Translations under genes and position numbers: made by a program
Shown here: positions 7,755 to 18,003 of the stretch, in pieces
Layout of the letters: every line of letters starts with the position of its first letter
Position numbering within the stretch: the stretch's first letter is position 1
The notes under the pieces: model-generated
Told to the model about the DNA's origin: nothing
Seen by the model: the letters and a program-made list of their open reading frames with translations, nothing else
Database searches by the model: none
Assembly (NCBI GenBank): GCA_002335865.1
Contig: DDCY01000012.1
Span: 124,001-188,000, forward strand
Reading direction: 5' to 3'
DNA length: 64,000 nucleotides
DNA from: Saprospiraceae bacterium UBA1994
GTDB lineage: Bacteria > Bacteroidota > Bacteroidia > Chitinophagales > Saprospiraceae

Positions 7755-10700
7755 TTAAAGTACCTCTTCTCCCATTCGATCCAATATAGCTTTCACTTCT
7801 CTCAGGTTTTTACATCTTTCTTTGATGACAATTAAGAAATTTTTAGATTGCTTGAGCGTCAGTCCCATTTTCTGACCATCGGTAGAAACAAATTTCAGTA
7901 ATTTTTGAAATAGCTCAGATTCAAAGTAACTCGATTGAGCATTGGCAATAAAAAAACATCTCAGTTTATTGTTTTTATAAGACAATCTTTCAAAGCCTAA
8001 TTCCTTACATATCCATCTCAGACGGAGGGCATCTACTAGCTCATCGACTTGCTTTGGTATAGTTCCAAATCTATCTTTAAGCTTTATTTTGAATGATGAT
8101 AAACCTGCTTCATCAGAGATAGTATCTAACTCAGTATAGAGCAATAATCTTTCTTGGATAACTGGAATATAAGCATCAGGAATGAGCATTTCGATATCAG
8201 TATCGATCTCTACATCTCGTACATATTCGCGCTTCTTATCGAGGTCTTCTTTGAATAAATCTTTAAATTCTGTTTCCTTGAGTTCGTGTACTGCTTCCTC
8301 TAGTATCTTCTGATAAGTTTCAAATCCTATGTCGGAGATAAATCCACTTTGTTCGCCACCCAATAGATTTCCAGCGCCTCTGATATCGAGATCTTTCATT
8401 GCAATTTGAAACCCACTTCCTAGTTCAGAATTTTCCTCTAATGTTCGGATACGCTTTCGTGCTTCAGAGGTTAATACAGATATAGGCGGTGTGAAAAGAT
8501 AACAGAAAGCTTTACGATTAGATCGACCTACACGCCCACGCAGTTGGTGAAGATCACTCATGCCAAAGTTCTGTGCATTATTGATAATGATTGTATTGGC
8601 ATTGGCAATATCTAGACCTGTTTCTATGATATTAGTGCAAACCAATACATCGTATTTGTAATCTATAAAATCTATTAATTTTTTTTCGAGTTGTTTAGCT
8701 TCTAACTGACCATGAGCCATTCCTACCTTTATATCTGGGCATAATTTCTGGATCATTCCAGCGATTTCTGGGAGGGACTTCACACGATTATGTACAAAGA
8801 AAACTTGACCACCTCTATTCACTTCGTAGTAGATGGAATCTTTGATCAGTTCGTCATTAAATATTCGTCGTTCTGTATGTATTGACTGACGATTAGGAGG
8901 AGGAGTTCTTATGATAGACAGGTCTCTAGCCGCCATCAAAGAAAACTGTAATGTTCTGGGTATTGGAGTGGCAGTGAGTGTTAATGTGTCTACGTTCACT
9001 TTCATGCCACGTAGTTTTTCTTTCGCAGCTACTCCAAATTTTTGCTCCTCATCGATAACTAAAAGACCTAAATCTTTAAATTTTATTTTCTTATTGAGTA
9101 TGGCATGTGTACCTATCAGAATTTCTACTCTTCCTGATTCTACATCTTTATATATCTGTGTTTTTTCTTTGGCAGTTCGGAATCTGTTGACATAGTCTAT
9201 TGTGACACCAAACTCTTTAAGTCGCTCTGAAAAAGTTTTATAATGTTGTAGCGCAAGTATTGTTGTAGGTACTAATATTGCCACTTGTTTACCATCGCTT
9301 ACACACTTAAATGCTGCACGTATAGCTATCTCTGTTTTGCCAAAACCTACATCACCACAAATCAATCGATCCATAGGATGTTCCTGCATCATATCCTGTT
9401 TAGTCTCTATGGTTGCTTTCTCTTGGTCCGGAGTATCTTGGTAGATAAATGAAGCTTCGAGTTCGTTTTGTAGATATCCATCTGGGGGGAATGCATGACC
9501 TTTCGATGCTTTACGTTTCGCATAGAGTTTGATCAGCTCTTTCGCCATATCTTTGACCTTTCTCTTGGTCGTAGATTTTAGTTTTTTCCATGCGTCTCCA
9601 CCAATCTTACTTAGCTTTGGAGGTGTACCATCCTTTCCTTTAAATTTTGATATCTTATGTAGACTATTGATACTTACATATAGTACATCATTGTTTTGAT
9701 AGAAAAGTCTAAGAGACTCTTGCTTATGGCCATTGATTTCTATTTTTTCTAATCCCGAATAACGACCTACACCATGATCGATATGTGTAACGAAATCCCC
9801 AGGTTGGAGCTCACGTAACATTTTGAGACTCATCGCCTGCTCCTTGGTAAAGCCTTTTTTGAGTTTATACTTATGGAATCTTTCGAAAATTTGGTGATCT
9901 GTATAACAAGCTATATTAAGTTGCCTATCAACAAACCCTGCATGTATCGCTTTATTGACTGGGTGAAAATCTAACTGTGCATCTAGATCTTCAAATATTT
10001 TGTAAAATCGTTCTATTTGTCGACCACTATCTGTGAATAAATAATTGGTGAATCCCTGCTTCTCCTTGTGCTTCATATCTTCTATGAGTAACGAGAAATT
10101 TTTATTGAAACTGGATTGATTACTAGTCTCATAGTTCATCACTAAATCTGGATCTATGGAAATTGTTCCACGTCGTTCTAGTATCATATGGTGATCGCTG
10201 ATTGCAGCCATCGTTTCATTTGGATATATAAATGCTCTTTCTTCAAACGCTTGCTTGAGTTCGCTATCTTCTCTAGTCTTGAGCACTTTGGCAAACTCTT
10301 CACATTTATCAAAACAGATTTGTAACTTATCAAGCAACACATCAAAATCTTTGACCCACACCACCGAATTAGCGTCGAGTACATCGAATAACGGTACCTT
10401 TTGATTTTGCTTAAATTTGACATTGATATTAGGTATGATACTTACAGTAGCTATATTTTGTACGGAGAGTTGATTGATCGGATTGAATGTTCGAATACTT
10501 TCTACTTCATCATCAAATAGCTCTATGCGATAGGGCCATTCATTTCCATAGGAAAAGATATCTATGATACCACCTCTGATCGAAAATTGCCCAGGTTCAT
10601 ATACGAAGTCTGTCCGAATAAATCCATAGTCTACTAAGATTTCAATCATAGTATCGACATCCAGCTTTTCGTCCTTAGTGATGACGATTTTATTGGCTTC

Positions 10701-11126
10701 GAGGATGGCGGGATTTACAACTTTTTCGAATAGTGCTTCCGGGTAACTCACTACGATGCGAGGTTTACTGCTTTTTATTCGCAGTTTGTTGACCACTTCT
10801 GTACGTTGCAGTATATTACTATTATTCATCTCCTCAAACTGCATCGGTCGCTTAAACGAATCAGGAAAGAACATTACATCTGAAGCATCATGTATAGCTT
10901 CTAGTGTATTCTGTAAATAAGCAGCCTCTTCCTTATCGATAGCAATATAGATATATACTCTGGGAGACAGCAGATATGTTGCGGATAGGACAAAGGACTC
11001 CTGAGCTCCTACTAATCCTTCTAATCTGATTCTGCTAGGAGTGTCCTTCTGGAGGAATTCGTTGATCTTCTTCGTCCTTGTATCTTCTTTGTATCTAGAT
11101 ACTAGCGCTTCTAAGTTTCCGCTCAC
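7755..11126 (-). CDS. mfd: Transcription-repair coupling factor Mfd
   Basis: Mfd removes RNA polymerase stalled at DNA damage and recruits the UvrABC excision machinery. The 1123-residue length is normal. The N-terminal UvrB-like region contains the FSIRGGIIDIFSYG segment near residue 180. The polymerase-interacting CarD-like region includes PGDFVTHIDHGVGRYSGLEKI around residue 440. The translocase core has the P-loop GDVGFGKTE, a DEEQ box in VIDEEQKFGV, TATPIPRTLQFSL, and motif VI in QLRGRVGRSNRKAFCYL. The C-terminal TRCF domain follows. It is a single gene on the minus strand between a convergent small protein and a GSCFA gene. Confidence 0.97.
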   Translation of the reverse strand: MSGNLEALVSRYKEDTRTKKINEFLQKDTPSRIRLEGLVGAQESFVLSATYLLSPRVYIYIAIDKEEAAYLQNTLEAIHDASDVMFFPDSFKRPMQFEEMNNSNILQRTEVVNKLRIKSSKPRIVVSYPEALFEKVVNPAILEANKIVITKDEKLDVDTMIEILVDYGFIRTDFVYEPGQFSIRGGIIDIFSYGNEWPYRIELFDDEVESIRTFNPINQLSVQNIATVSIIPNINVKFKQNQKVPLFDVLDANSVVWVKDFDVLLDKLQICFDKCEEFAKVLKTREDSELKQAFEERAFIYPNETMAAISDHHMILERRGTISIDPDLVMNYETSNQSSFNKNFSLLIEDMKHKEKQGFTNYLFTDSGRQIERFYKIFEDLDAQLDFHPVNKAIHAGFVDRQLNIACYTDHQIFERFHKYKLKKGFTKEQAMSLKMLRELQPGDFVTHIDHGVGRYSGLEKIEINGHKQESLRLFYQNNDVLYVSINSLHKISKFKGKDGTPPKLSKIGGDAWKKLKSTTKRKVKDMAKELIKLYAKRKASKGHAFPPDGYLQNELEASFIYQDTPDQEKATIETKQDMMQEHPMDRLICGDVGFGKTEIAIRAAFKCVSDGKQVAILVPTTILALQHYKTFSERLKEFGVTIDYVNRFRTAKEKTQIYKDVESGRVEILIGTHAILNKKIKFKDLGLLVIDEEQKFGVAAKEKLRGMKVNVDTLTLTATPIPRTLQFSLMAARDLSIIRTPPPNRQSIHTERRIFNDELIKDSIYYEVNRGGQVFFVHNRVKSLPEIAGMIQKLCPDIKVGMAHGQLEAKQLEKKLIDFIDYKYDVLVCTNIIETGLDIANANTIIINNAQNFGMSDLHQLRGRVGRSNRKAFCYLFTPPISVLTSEARKRIRTLEENSELGSGFQIAMKDLDIRGAGNLLGGEQSGFISDIGFETYQKILEEAVHELKETEFKDLFKEDLDKKREYVRDVEIDTDIEMLIPDAYIPVIQERLLLYTELDTISDEAGLSSFKIKLKDRFGTIPKQVDELVDALRLRWICKELGFERLSYKNNKLRCFFIANAQSSYFESELFQKLLKFVSTDGQKMGLTLKQSKNFLIVIKERCKNLREVKAILDRMGEEVL

Positions 11127-11351
11127 ATTGCGAATATAGCAAGATCAATTTAAGTGTCAAGGATCAAGTGGGAAAATAGGAAGAAGTTAATATGCTGTCT
11201 AAAGTCTGTAGTCTAGGAGACTAAATCAATTTTTGTTGGACAAGACCTAAATGAGACAAAGAAATCACTCCATATTAAAGCAAAATTCGACATATAAGTA
11301 CTAGAGCGATTTGAAGTGCTTTTGGCAACAAGGTTGTAAAATTGATAAGAA

Positions 11352-12326
11352 TTAATTTTTAAAAGCTTTTATTTCTTCTGAAAAATCTAGCTTAGGATAA
11401 GCTACCAAAATCTTTTTTATTGCTGTGTTTTGAGAGGTTGTAAATTTAGCATGTTGCACTGAATCTACGTTAAATGGACGATGAGATGCAGCTCTAACTA
11501 TTTTGATGATATCTTCTCTAAGTCTTTTTTCGGCTGGATCTAGTATTTGGCAACTTATTTTGTTCCATATATAATCTATTGCCTTAGTTGAAGGATGTAT
11601 CATGTCATCTGCATAGAATCTATAATCACGTAAATCATCAAGTAGTAATTCGTATGATGGTAAGTAGTGACAGTCATTATGTTGATCGCATATCTTATGT
11701 ACAGCAGTGAGTAAGTGAGCTTTACTTCTATTATTTTCGACTAAACCGTCTTTGATATGGCGCACTGGACTTACAGTAAGTACTAGTTTTATATTTGCAT
11801 TTACTTCCTTTACTTTAGTATACATTTCGTTGAAGCTACTGTTGAGTTCCGCTGGATTCGAAAGTTTCTTTTTAAAATCAGTAGATGGAAACTTATGACA
11901 ATTAGCTACAGGTCCATATAGCTTATGATCATAGTAATAAGCGGTTCCATATGTCAAGATTAAGTAGTTCGCTTTTTTGATAGATTTACATAGTTGACGG
12001 ATGCCATTATTCATATGAGAGATTGTCTCTTCTGCATCTAGACTACTAAGTCGGCTATGTATATTCCATGCGGTATATTGACTATCTATGTTTTCATTAA
12101 GATCGCTTTTATCTATTTTTTTGCCTTGTATTGCTTCTAAAATAGAATTATGTAGAGGTAATGGATGATATACTATTCCAAGCGGATTAACAGTAGTTGG
12201 GTACTTGATCTGATTTAGCTTATTACCTATGTTTTCAGAAAAACAAGAACCTAGTAAAATTAGGCTGTCGCTGTAACTGATATTGATGTCTGATTTTTGA
12301 ATTTGTAGCTCAGTTCTAAATTTCAT
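11352..12326 (-). CDS. GSCFA domain-containing protein
   Basis: The 324-residue protein is named for its family motif, seen here as LLGSCFSENIG at about residues 25-35. It belongs to a set of SGNH/GDSL-like hydrolases found mainly in Bacteroidota and Proteobacteria. Further family features are LILTYGTAYYYD near residue 121, LTVSPVRHIKDG near residue 182 and a late DDMIHPSTKAIDYIW, where D and H are the probable catalytic partners of the early serine. There is no signal peptide. The substrate is unknown; an ester or acetyl group on a polysaccharide is a guess from the fold. It is convergent with nothing and lies 225 bases upstream of mfd on the same strand. Confidence 0.88.
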   Translation of the reverse strand: MKFRTELQIQKSDINISYSDSLILLGSCFSENIGNKLNQIKYPTTVNPLGIVYHPLPLHNSILEAIQGKKIDKSDLNENIDSQYTAWNIHSRLSSLDAEETISHMNNGIRQLCKSIKKANYLILTYGTAYYYDHKLYGPVANCHKFPSTDFKKKLSNPAELNSSFNEMYTKVKEVNANIKLVLTVSPVRHIKDGLVENNRSKAHLLTAVHKICDQHNDCHYLPSYELLLDDLRDYRFYADDMIHPSTKAIDYIWNKISCQILDPAEKRLREDIIKIVRAASHRPFNVDSVQHAKFTTSQNTAIKKILVAYPKLDFSEEIKAFKN

Positions 12327-12856
12327 CTCATGTTATTAATCATAAAGATAAAGTTAAGAAGTGATTTAATAATTAGTAAATTAATTCTCATATACTTAAC
12401 AGTCATTCTCACAAGTTATTGAAGGCTAATTTTGAGTTGGATGGGCTATGTTTTTCTGTTAGAGAAAATTTAATTATCATTATTAATATTTGATTAAATT
12501 CTCAAGGCGTTTACGGCATTAAGATTATTTGAATATTTATTTAAAGTGGCTGATCACTATGATGACAATTTGATAGATAACTTTAATGCTAAATGGCTGA
12601 GAATATAGGACTTATATGGCATGGTTTTCGTACATATGTTAAACGTTGAAAATAAAATCGAATTATAATATGGGTGGAAATCCAAATAGTTGCTTTATTG
12701 ATGCAGCATCATGCTAACTAATCGTGTCTACTAAGTGTAATAATAAAAAAGCATGATTTTGTTTGACAATAGATGAATATTACTAATTTTACTTTCTTTC
12801 GTCGAATAATAATACAGCTATTACTCTATTTGACTAAACCTTTTAAAGCGTTTTAA
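12327..12856. other. Divergent intergenic region GSCFA / PorP
   Basis: This 530-base AT-rich region separates divergent genes. No coding frame, RNA gene or repeat is recognised. A TTTG at 12762-12765 followed about 29 bases later by a CTTTCTTTCG stretch could be a variant promoter for the PorP gene, but it does not match the TAnnTTTG consensus. A CTTTATCTTTATG stretch just upstream of the GSCFA start on the minus strand is one base off consensus. Confidence 0.4.
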
Positions 12857-13906
12857 ATGAAGACTTTATCGAGATTATTGGTGTGTACGTTTATTGTTTT
12901 AGCTGGATTTACTTCAGTTAAGGCGCAAGACATACACTTCTCCCAGTTTTATATGTCCCCACTAAATCTCAATCCTGCGATGACTGGTGTTATGAACTGC
13001 AAAACCAGATTTGTAGCAAACTACAGGAATCAATGGGCATCGGTGCTTAAGGCAAATGCTTACAATACATATTCGGCTTCTTATGATCAGAAAGTACCAG
13101 TAGGTAGAGAAGATTACTTTGGTATAGGTGGGTCACTTTGGGGTGATGTAGCTGGTGAATCAAGATTTGGAACTACTCAAGGTAGATTATCTTTGTCCTA
13201 CAGTAAGAAAATGGCAGGTTATCGAAAAAAAGCATCCTATTTGGTAATTGGAGTAGATGGAGGTATGACTCAACGTCGTATAAGCGATAAGGACCTTAGA
13301 TGGCCATCGCAAATTACTACTAATGGATTTGATCCTCAACTTTTACCAAATGAAGCAGGATTTACAGATTTTGATTTTCTATTTGCAGATTTAGGAGCTG
13401 GACTACTTTGGTTTAGCGTTATAGATAAGAATACTAATTATTATCTTGGTGCTGCACTTCACCATCTTAATCAACCGGACGTATCATTCTTAGGGTCAGT
13501 TGAGTCTTTATACACAAAAGTGACTCTCCACGGTGGAGCTCAGTTTGAGATTCAACCTAAAATTAGCTTATTGCCTTACATAGTATATATGGCACAAGGT
13601 CAACATAGAGAACTTAATGGTGGAGCGAGTGTAAGATTTGCTCTAGGACCGAGCAGACTTTCTAACCAAAGCTGGCAATTGGGTGCATGGTATAGATTAG
13701 GTAGTAAAGATGAAGGAGGAATTCATTCTGATGCTGTTATCTTATCTTCAAGATTTGATTATGAGAACTTTGGCATTGGATTCTCTTATGACGTTAACAT
13801 TTCAAAGCTAAGTTCTGCAGGATCTGCTAACGGAGCATTTGAGTTTTCGCTGCAGTATTTAATCTGTGGACCTGAGAATAGAGGTGTTTACTGTCCGAGA
13901 TTCTAG
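12857..13906 (+). CDS. Type IX secretion system membrane protein, PorP/SprF family
   Basis: The 349-residue product opens with a signal peptide (MKTLSRLLVCTFIVLAGF, cut after about SVKAQ). The family signature DIHFSQFYMSPLNLNPAMTG follows immediately, then NYRNQWASV. The rest alternates short beta strands ending in an aromatic-rich C terminus, as expected for an outer-membrane beta barrel. PorP/SprF proteins bind the periplasmic side of surface proteins carrying type B sorting domains and attach or secrete them. This one stands alone, without the porKLMN cluster, so it may be a cargo-specific paralogue that could serve the type B cargo encoded at the start of the window. That pairing is an inference. 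Confidence 0.93.
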   Translation: MKTLSRLLVCTFIVLAGFTSVKAQDIHFSQFYMSPLNLNPAMTGVMNCKTRFVANYRNQWASVLKANAYNTYSASYDQKVPVGREDYFGIGGSLWGDVAGESRFGTTQGRLSLSYSKKMAGYRKKASYLVIGVDGGMTQRRISDKDLRWPSQITTNGFDPQLLPNEAGFTDFDFLFADLGAGLLWFSVIDKNTNYYLGAALHHLNQPDVSFLGSVESLYTKVTLHGGAQFEIQPKISLLPYIVYMAQGQHRELNGGASVRFALGPSRLSNQSWQLGAWYRLGSKDEGGIHSDAVILSSRFDYENFGIGFSYDVNISKLSSAGSANGAFEFSLQYLICGPENRGVYCPRF

Positions 13907-13940
13907 TAAGAGCCATAGTCTTCAAGCTGTGGAATAAATA

Positions 13941-13986
13941 TATAAATATAAAGGCCTTCGAGTAATCGAAGGCCTTTATATTTATA
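13941..13986. terminator. Perfect 21-bp hairpin terminator after the PorP gene
   Basis: The two 21-base arms at 13941-13961 and 13966-13986 are perfectly complementary, with a GTAA loop. The core is AAGGCCTTCGA / TCGAAGGCCTT, and the outer arms are A/T-rich on both sides, so it can act in both orientations. It begins 35 bases after the porP stop and lies well ahead of the nqr promoter. Confidence 0.85.
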
Positions 13987-14182
13987 GAATGTTAGAAGTA
14001 TTATTTGACTTACAGAATGTATTGTGAAAAGTAAAATAACTATAGTCCGTATTGGAATGAAATCATTGAAGAAAGTAGAATTTAGCAGTAACATTTGAAG
14101 CAGAATAATATTTTAAATACTCTTGACTATCTAGATTTAGTCTAAATAAACTCCATTGTCGTTCACTTTGTACCCTTTGCTG

Positions 14183-14210
14183 TTGATATCGATAAGCTTT
14201 TTTATCTTTG
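14183..14210 (+). promoter_or_regulatory. nqrA: Bacteroidota-type promoter for the nqr operon
   Basis: A TTG at 14183-14185 and TATCTTTG at 14203-14210 match the -33 and -7 consensus (TTG and TAnnTTTG) with a 17-base spacer. Transcription would start near 14216-14218, leaving a leader of about 30 bases before the TTG start codon. It is the best-formed promoter in the window and fits a strongly expressed respiratory operon. Confidence 0.65.
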
Positions 14211-14245
14211 CACAAATTTTATATAGCTAACTAAATCAGACCAAA

Positions 14246-15877
14246 TTGAAGCCAATACACAGCAGCTTTAAAATCACTGTAGCTCTTCTTTTTTCTACCC
14301 AATTATCTTTCGCAGCAGCGGGCTCTAGTCCTAATTATTTGCTCTATTCTTTGTTTGGAGTAGGTATAATTGCATTAATTTATGCTGTTTTATCTCTAGC
14401 AGATAATATGATGCAGATAGAAGCTAAGAATCTAGGAGTAGATACTTCGGAGAATGACTACAGTTTGTTTCCATCATTTTCATCGCTATTTAGGCCATCA
14501 GCAGGAGACCATGTAGATTATAAGAGATTTGTTTCTCTTAATCAAGGTCATGACATAAAGCTAGTAGGTGGAGCAGATACAGAAAACACCATTGTCAACA
14601 CAGCCAAGCATTACGCGATTAAGCCTATTAATTTTAGAGGTATGGCTCCGATTCCAAAGATATCATCAGTAGTTGGTGATCACGTTAAAGCTGGGGATGC
14701 ACTCATGTTTGATAAAAGTAATCCTGAGGTAATTTATGCTGCACCTGTAAGTGGTGAAGTTATAGAAATCAAAAGGGGAGCGAAGAGAGCTATCACTGAA
14801 GTGATTATCAAAGCGGATAGCGAGGTGACATTCAAAGAAAACTCAGTACCTAATCTAGAAAATGCTTCTAGAGAAGATATAGTAAAATTCATGCTAGAGA
14901 CTGGAGGATGGGCACACCTTAACCAGAGACCATTCGATGTGGTCCCTAGTCATGAGATAGTACCTAAGAATATATTCGTTTCTACTTTTGCAACTGCGCC
15001 TAATGCACCAGACCTCAATGCAGTAGTCGAAGGTAACGATGGAGCATTCCAAAAAGGACTAGATGCATTAGCCAAGTTGACTGATGGCCAAGTATTTATA
15101 GGTCTCGACGGTAGAAGAGAGCATTCGTCTCACGTAGCATTTTCAGGAGCGACGGGAGTGGTCTCTAACTATTTCGCAGGAAAGCATCCATCAGGAAATG
15201 TAGGTATACAGATCCATCATACAGCACCTATCAACACTGGTGATGTAGTTTGGACATTGAAAGTACAAGATGTAATCATACTAGGAAGACTCTTCATGAC
15301 TGGTGCCTATGATACTAGAACTAGGATAGCGCTTACTGGTGCTGAAGTGAATAATGGATATGTTGAGACGTATTTAGGAGCTAGCGTACAAGAACTGATT
15401 GGAGCTAATCTAAAAAGCGATCATGTTAGGATCATAAGCGGTGACGTACTTACAGGAGATATAATAGCAGTGGATGGTTACTTAGATCAGAAGACTAGTC
15501 AGGTAACTGTATTAGAAGAAGGAGATAAGCATGAGTTATTCGGGTGGTTACTTCCACTGAAGCCAAGACCAAGTGTTTCACCTACTTTTCCTACTTACAT
15601 CATGTCTAATCATAAATTTGATGTAGATACTAATACGCACGGTGAGAAAAGAGCGTTTGTACAGACTGGAGCATACGAGAAAATGTTGCCGATGGATATT
15701 TTCCCACAGCATCTTATGAAAGCCATTTTGGCAAACGATTTTGAAAATATGGAAGGATTGGGCATACTAGAACTATCAGAAGAAGATCTAGCGCTTTGCG
15801 AATTTATATGTCCTTCTAAATCGCCTCTGCAGAGTATACTTAGAGATGGACTGGATACAATGAGAGATCAGATGTAA
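14246..15877 (+). CDS. nqrA: Na+-translocating NADH:quinone reductase subunit A with an extra N-terminal membrane anchor
   Basis: NqrA is a subunit of the sodium-pumping NADH:quinone oxidoreductase. The conserved domain begins near residue 95 with SLNQGHDIKL and continues through PKISSVVGDHVKAGDALMFDK and APVSGEVIEIKRG. At 543 residues it is about 90 longer than ordinary NqrA (about 450). The excess is N-terminal: a signal-peptide-like segment at residues 8-25 ending FAAAG, then a hydrophobic helix at about 31-51, then a polar linker. This would place the body in the cytoplasm tethered by a helix. The start is a TTG; the frame is closed by a stop at 14228, and the next in-frame ATG is at residue 55, which would cut into the helix. 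A good promoter sits about 36 bases upstream. Confidence 0.93.
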   Translation: MKPIHSSFKITVALLFSTQLSFAAAGSSPNYLLYSLFGVGIIALIYAVLSLADNMMQIEAKNLGVDTSENDYSLFPSFSSLFRPSAGDHVDYKRFVSLNQGHDIKLVGGADTENTIVNTAKHYAIKPINFRGMAPIPKISSVVGDHVKAGDALMFDKSNPEVIYAAPVSGEVIEIKRGAKRAITEVIIKADSEVTFKENSVPNLENASREDIVKFMLETGGWAHLNQRPFDVVPSHEIVPKNIFVSTFATAPNAPDLNAVVEGNDGAFQKGLDALAKLTDGQVFIGLDGRREHSSHVAFSGATGVVSNYFAGKHPSGNVGIQIHHTAPINTGDVVWTLKVQDVIILGRLFMTGAYDTRTRIALTGAEVNNGYVETYLGASVQELIGANLKSDHVRIISGDVLTGDIIAVDGYLDQKTSQVTVLEEGDKHELFGWLLPLKPRPSVSPTFPTYIMSNHKFDVDTNTHGEKRAFVQTGAYEKMLPMDIFPQHLMKAILANDFENMEGLGILELSEEDLALCEFICPSKSPLQSILRDGLDTMRDQM

Positions 15878-15939
15878 TCATGCAAGTCGAGAACGAATAG
15901 AAAAAACTAAATTTAAATAACAGCAATATATCTATCCAA

Positions 15940-17193
15940 ATGGGATTAGTTGATTTTTTCAAAAAAATAGAACCGGACAAGAAAAAGAGTCCAGTACTGC
16001 ATACATTTTACGATGCAGTATACACTTTCGCTCTAGCGCCGGATAGTATTACAGGACCTAAAGGGACTCAGATCAAAGATGGGATGGATCTCAAGAGATT
16101 GATGGTACATGTAGTGATTGCAATGCAGTTATGCTACCTATTTGGTACATACAACATAGGGCATCAGCATTTTACTGCAGCAGGTCAATACCTGGGTTTT
16201 ATCGAAGGTTTTCACCTGAAGTTGGCTCATGGTCTTATCCTTATGCTACCTATTTTCATAGTGACTCACGTAGTCGGACTAGGAATAGAAATTATATTTG
16301 CAGCTAAGAAAGGGCATGCCGTAGAAGAAGGATTCCTTGTATCTGGAGCTTTGATTCCATTGATCATGCCACCTGATATTCCATTATGGATATTAGCTGT
16401 AGCAGTAGCATTTGCGGTAATCTTAGGTAAAGAGGCATTCGGTGGTACAGGTATGAACATCTGGAACATAGCCTTACTTGCAAGGGTATTTGTCTTTTTC
16501 GCTTATCCTACTACTATCGCAGGAGATGAAGTATGGGTATCTGGATTTGACGGATTAGCAGAAGGAACAGCGGCAACTTATGGCTGGGCTCACAATTTAT
16601 TTAATACTCTGTTTGGTTGGCTGGGCCTCGATGGGTATAATGCTGCCAGCACTGCCGTCGTTGACGGTTATACAGGAGCGACTCCTTTAGCATTAGCTTA
16701 TCAAGGTGGATGGGAAGGTGCGACCGCAGTATATACACCATCTCAAATGTGGTGGGGCACGATTCCTGGGTCTATTGGAGAATCATCTAAGCCATTGATT
16801 TTAATCGGAGCATTATTTCTTTTAGTCACTAAGATTGCCAGTTGGCGTATTATGCTATCTATGTTGATTGGTGGTATAGTGGGAGCGCTCACACTTAATG
16901 CCTGGGGAGCCACACCATTTATGGAAGTGCCTTGGTACTACCAATTCTTTATGGGTAGTTTCTTCTTCGCGATGGCATTTATGGCTACTGATCCAGTTAC
17001 CGCCGCATCAACTAACACTGGTAAGTGGTGGTACGGATTCTTAATCGGATTCATAGGTATGATTATCAGAGTATTGAATCCAGCATATCCTGAGGGATGG
17101 ATGTTAGCGATACTTTTTATGAATACATTCGCTCCATTAATTGACCATTACGTATTACAATCTAACATATCAAAAAGACTGAAACGTGCATAA
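15940..17193 (+). CDS. nqrB: Na+-translocating NADH:quinone reductase subunit B
   Basis: NqrB is a polytopic membrane subunit that carries covalent FMN and binds riboflavin and quinone. The 417-residue protein has a short cytosolic start (IEPDKKKSPVLHTFYDAVYTFAL), about nine or ten hydrophobic helices, and the flavin attachment motif DGYTGATPLA with T248 as the likely FMN-linked threonine. The late MAFMATDPVTAA segment is typical. It follows nqrA by 62 bases and its last 8 bases overlap nqrC. Confidence 0.96.
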   Translation: MGLVDFFKKIEPDKKKSPVLHTFYDAVYTFALAPDSITGPKGTQIKDGMDLKRLMVHVVIAMQLCYLFGTYNIGHQHFTAAGQYLGFIEGFHLKLAHGLILMLPIFIVTHVVGLGIEIIFAAKKGHAVEEGFLVSGALIPLIMPPDIPLWILAVAVAFAVILGKEAFGGTGMNIWNIALLARVFVFFAYPTTIAGDEVWVSGFDGLAEGTAATYGWAHNLFNTLFGWLGLDGYNAASTAVVDGYTGATPLALAYQGGWEGATAVYTPSQMWWGTIPGSIGESSKPLILIGALFLLVTKIASWRIMLSMLIGGIVGALTLNAWGATPFMEVPWYYQFFMGSFFFAMAFMATDPVTAASTNTGKWWYGFLIGFIGMIIRVLNPAYPEGWMLAILFMNTFAPLIDHYVLQSNISKRLKRA

Positions 17194-17932
17194 TACTAAT
17201 CAAGTAATCAAGTTTGTGCTTATAATGACTACGTTGGTAGCATTAACGCTCGCAGGACTTTTCACTTTTCTGAAACCAGTTCACGAAGCTAATGAAGCAC
17301 TTTATAATAAAAAGGCCATTTTGTATGCCGTAGCAAGTAAACTGGATACTCCTATTAGTAAAATGTCTCCAGAAAAAATAGACGATATTTTCACAAACTC
17401 TATAGATCAAAAAGTGGTCAATCAGAGGGGTGAAGAGATATCTAAAGAAGATGTAATAGCTGCAGGATACAAAGGTGGTAGAGCGGAGGATGTGAACATT
17501 CGAAAAGAGAAGAGAAAATCAGACGCTGACAGATTATTACCATTCTATACCTATACTGATAGTAAAGGAGATAAATCGTATATAGTATCTATAGTAGGTA
17601 ATGGACTATGGGATGAAATTTGGGGTAATGTAGCATTAGAATCTAATGTAAACACTATTGCAGGTGTGGCATTTGATCATCAGGCAGAGACTCCAGGACT
17701 TGGTGCAGAGATCAAAGATAATACATCTTGGAAAAATCAATTCACTGGAAAGAATCTATATGCTAGTAATGGAGATTTTAAATCTATAGACGTAGTCAAG
17801 GGAGGATCTAAAGGTGGACCCCATGAAGTTGACGGTATCTCTGGAGCTACAATAACAGCTGACGGTGTCGCTGAGATGTTAGATAGGGGTATAGTGTATT
17901 ATCAACCATATTTCGAAAAAATCAAAAAGTAA
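17186..17932 (+). CDS. nqrC: Na+-translocating NADH:quinone reductase subunit C
   Basis: NqrC holds a covalently bound FMN on the periplasmic side. The 248-residue protein has one N-terminal membrane helix (about residues 9-28) and the DGISGATITADGV motif near the C terminus, in which T224 is the expected FMN attachment residue. It starts with GTG, eight bases inside nqrB, so translation is probably coupled. The VAFDHQAETPGLGAEI segment is the usual family signature. Confidence 0.96.
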   Translation: MHNTNQVIKFVLIMTTLVALTLAGLFTFLKPVHEANEALYNKKAILYAVASKLDTPISKMSPEKIDDIFTNSIDQKVVNQRGEEISKEDVIAAGYKGGRAEDVNIRKEKRKSDADRLLPFYTYTDSKGDKSYIVSIVGNGLWDEIWGNVALESNVNTIAGVAFDHQAETPGLGAEIKDNTSWKNQFTGKNLYASNGDFKSIDVVKGGSKGGPHEVDGISGATITADGVAEMLDRGIVYYQPYFEKIKK

Positions 17933-18003
17933 GATAACCCAAAAGCTAAAATCTTGAAGGTTCAAGGGTATAGCTGAACAGTTAATAAATAAAAAAATAA
18001 ATT

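Larger units (their letters stand above)
13907..14245. other. Intergenic region PorP / nqrA
   Basis: The 339 bases hold the hairpin terminator of the PorP gene at 13941-13986 and the nqr promoter at 14183-14210. About 200 bases between these have no recognised feature; a minus-strand frame across the region has no coding character. Confidence 0.6.
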
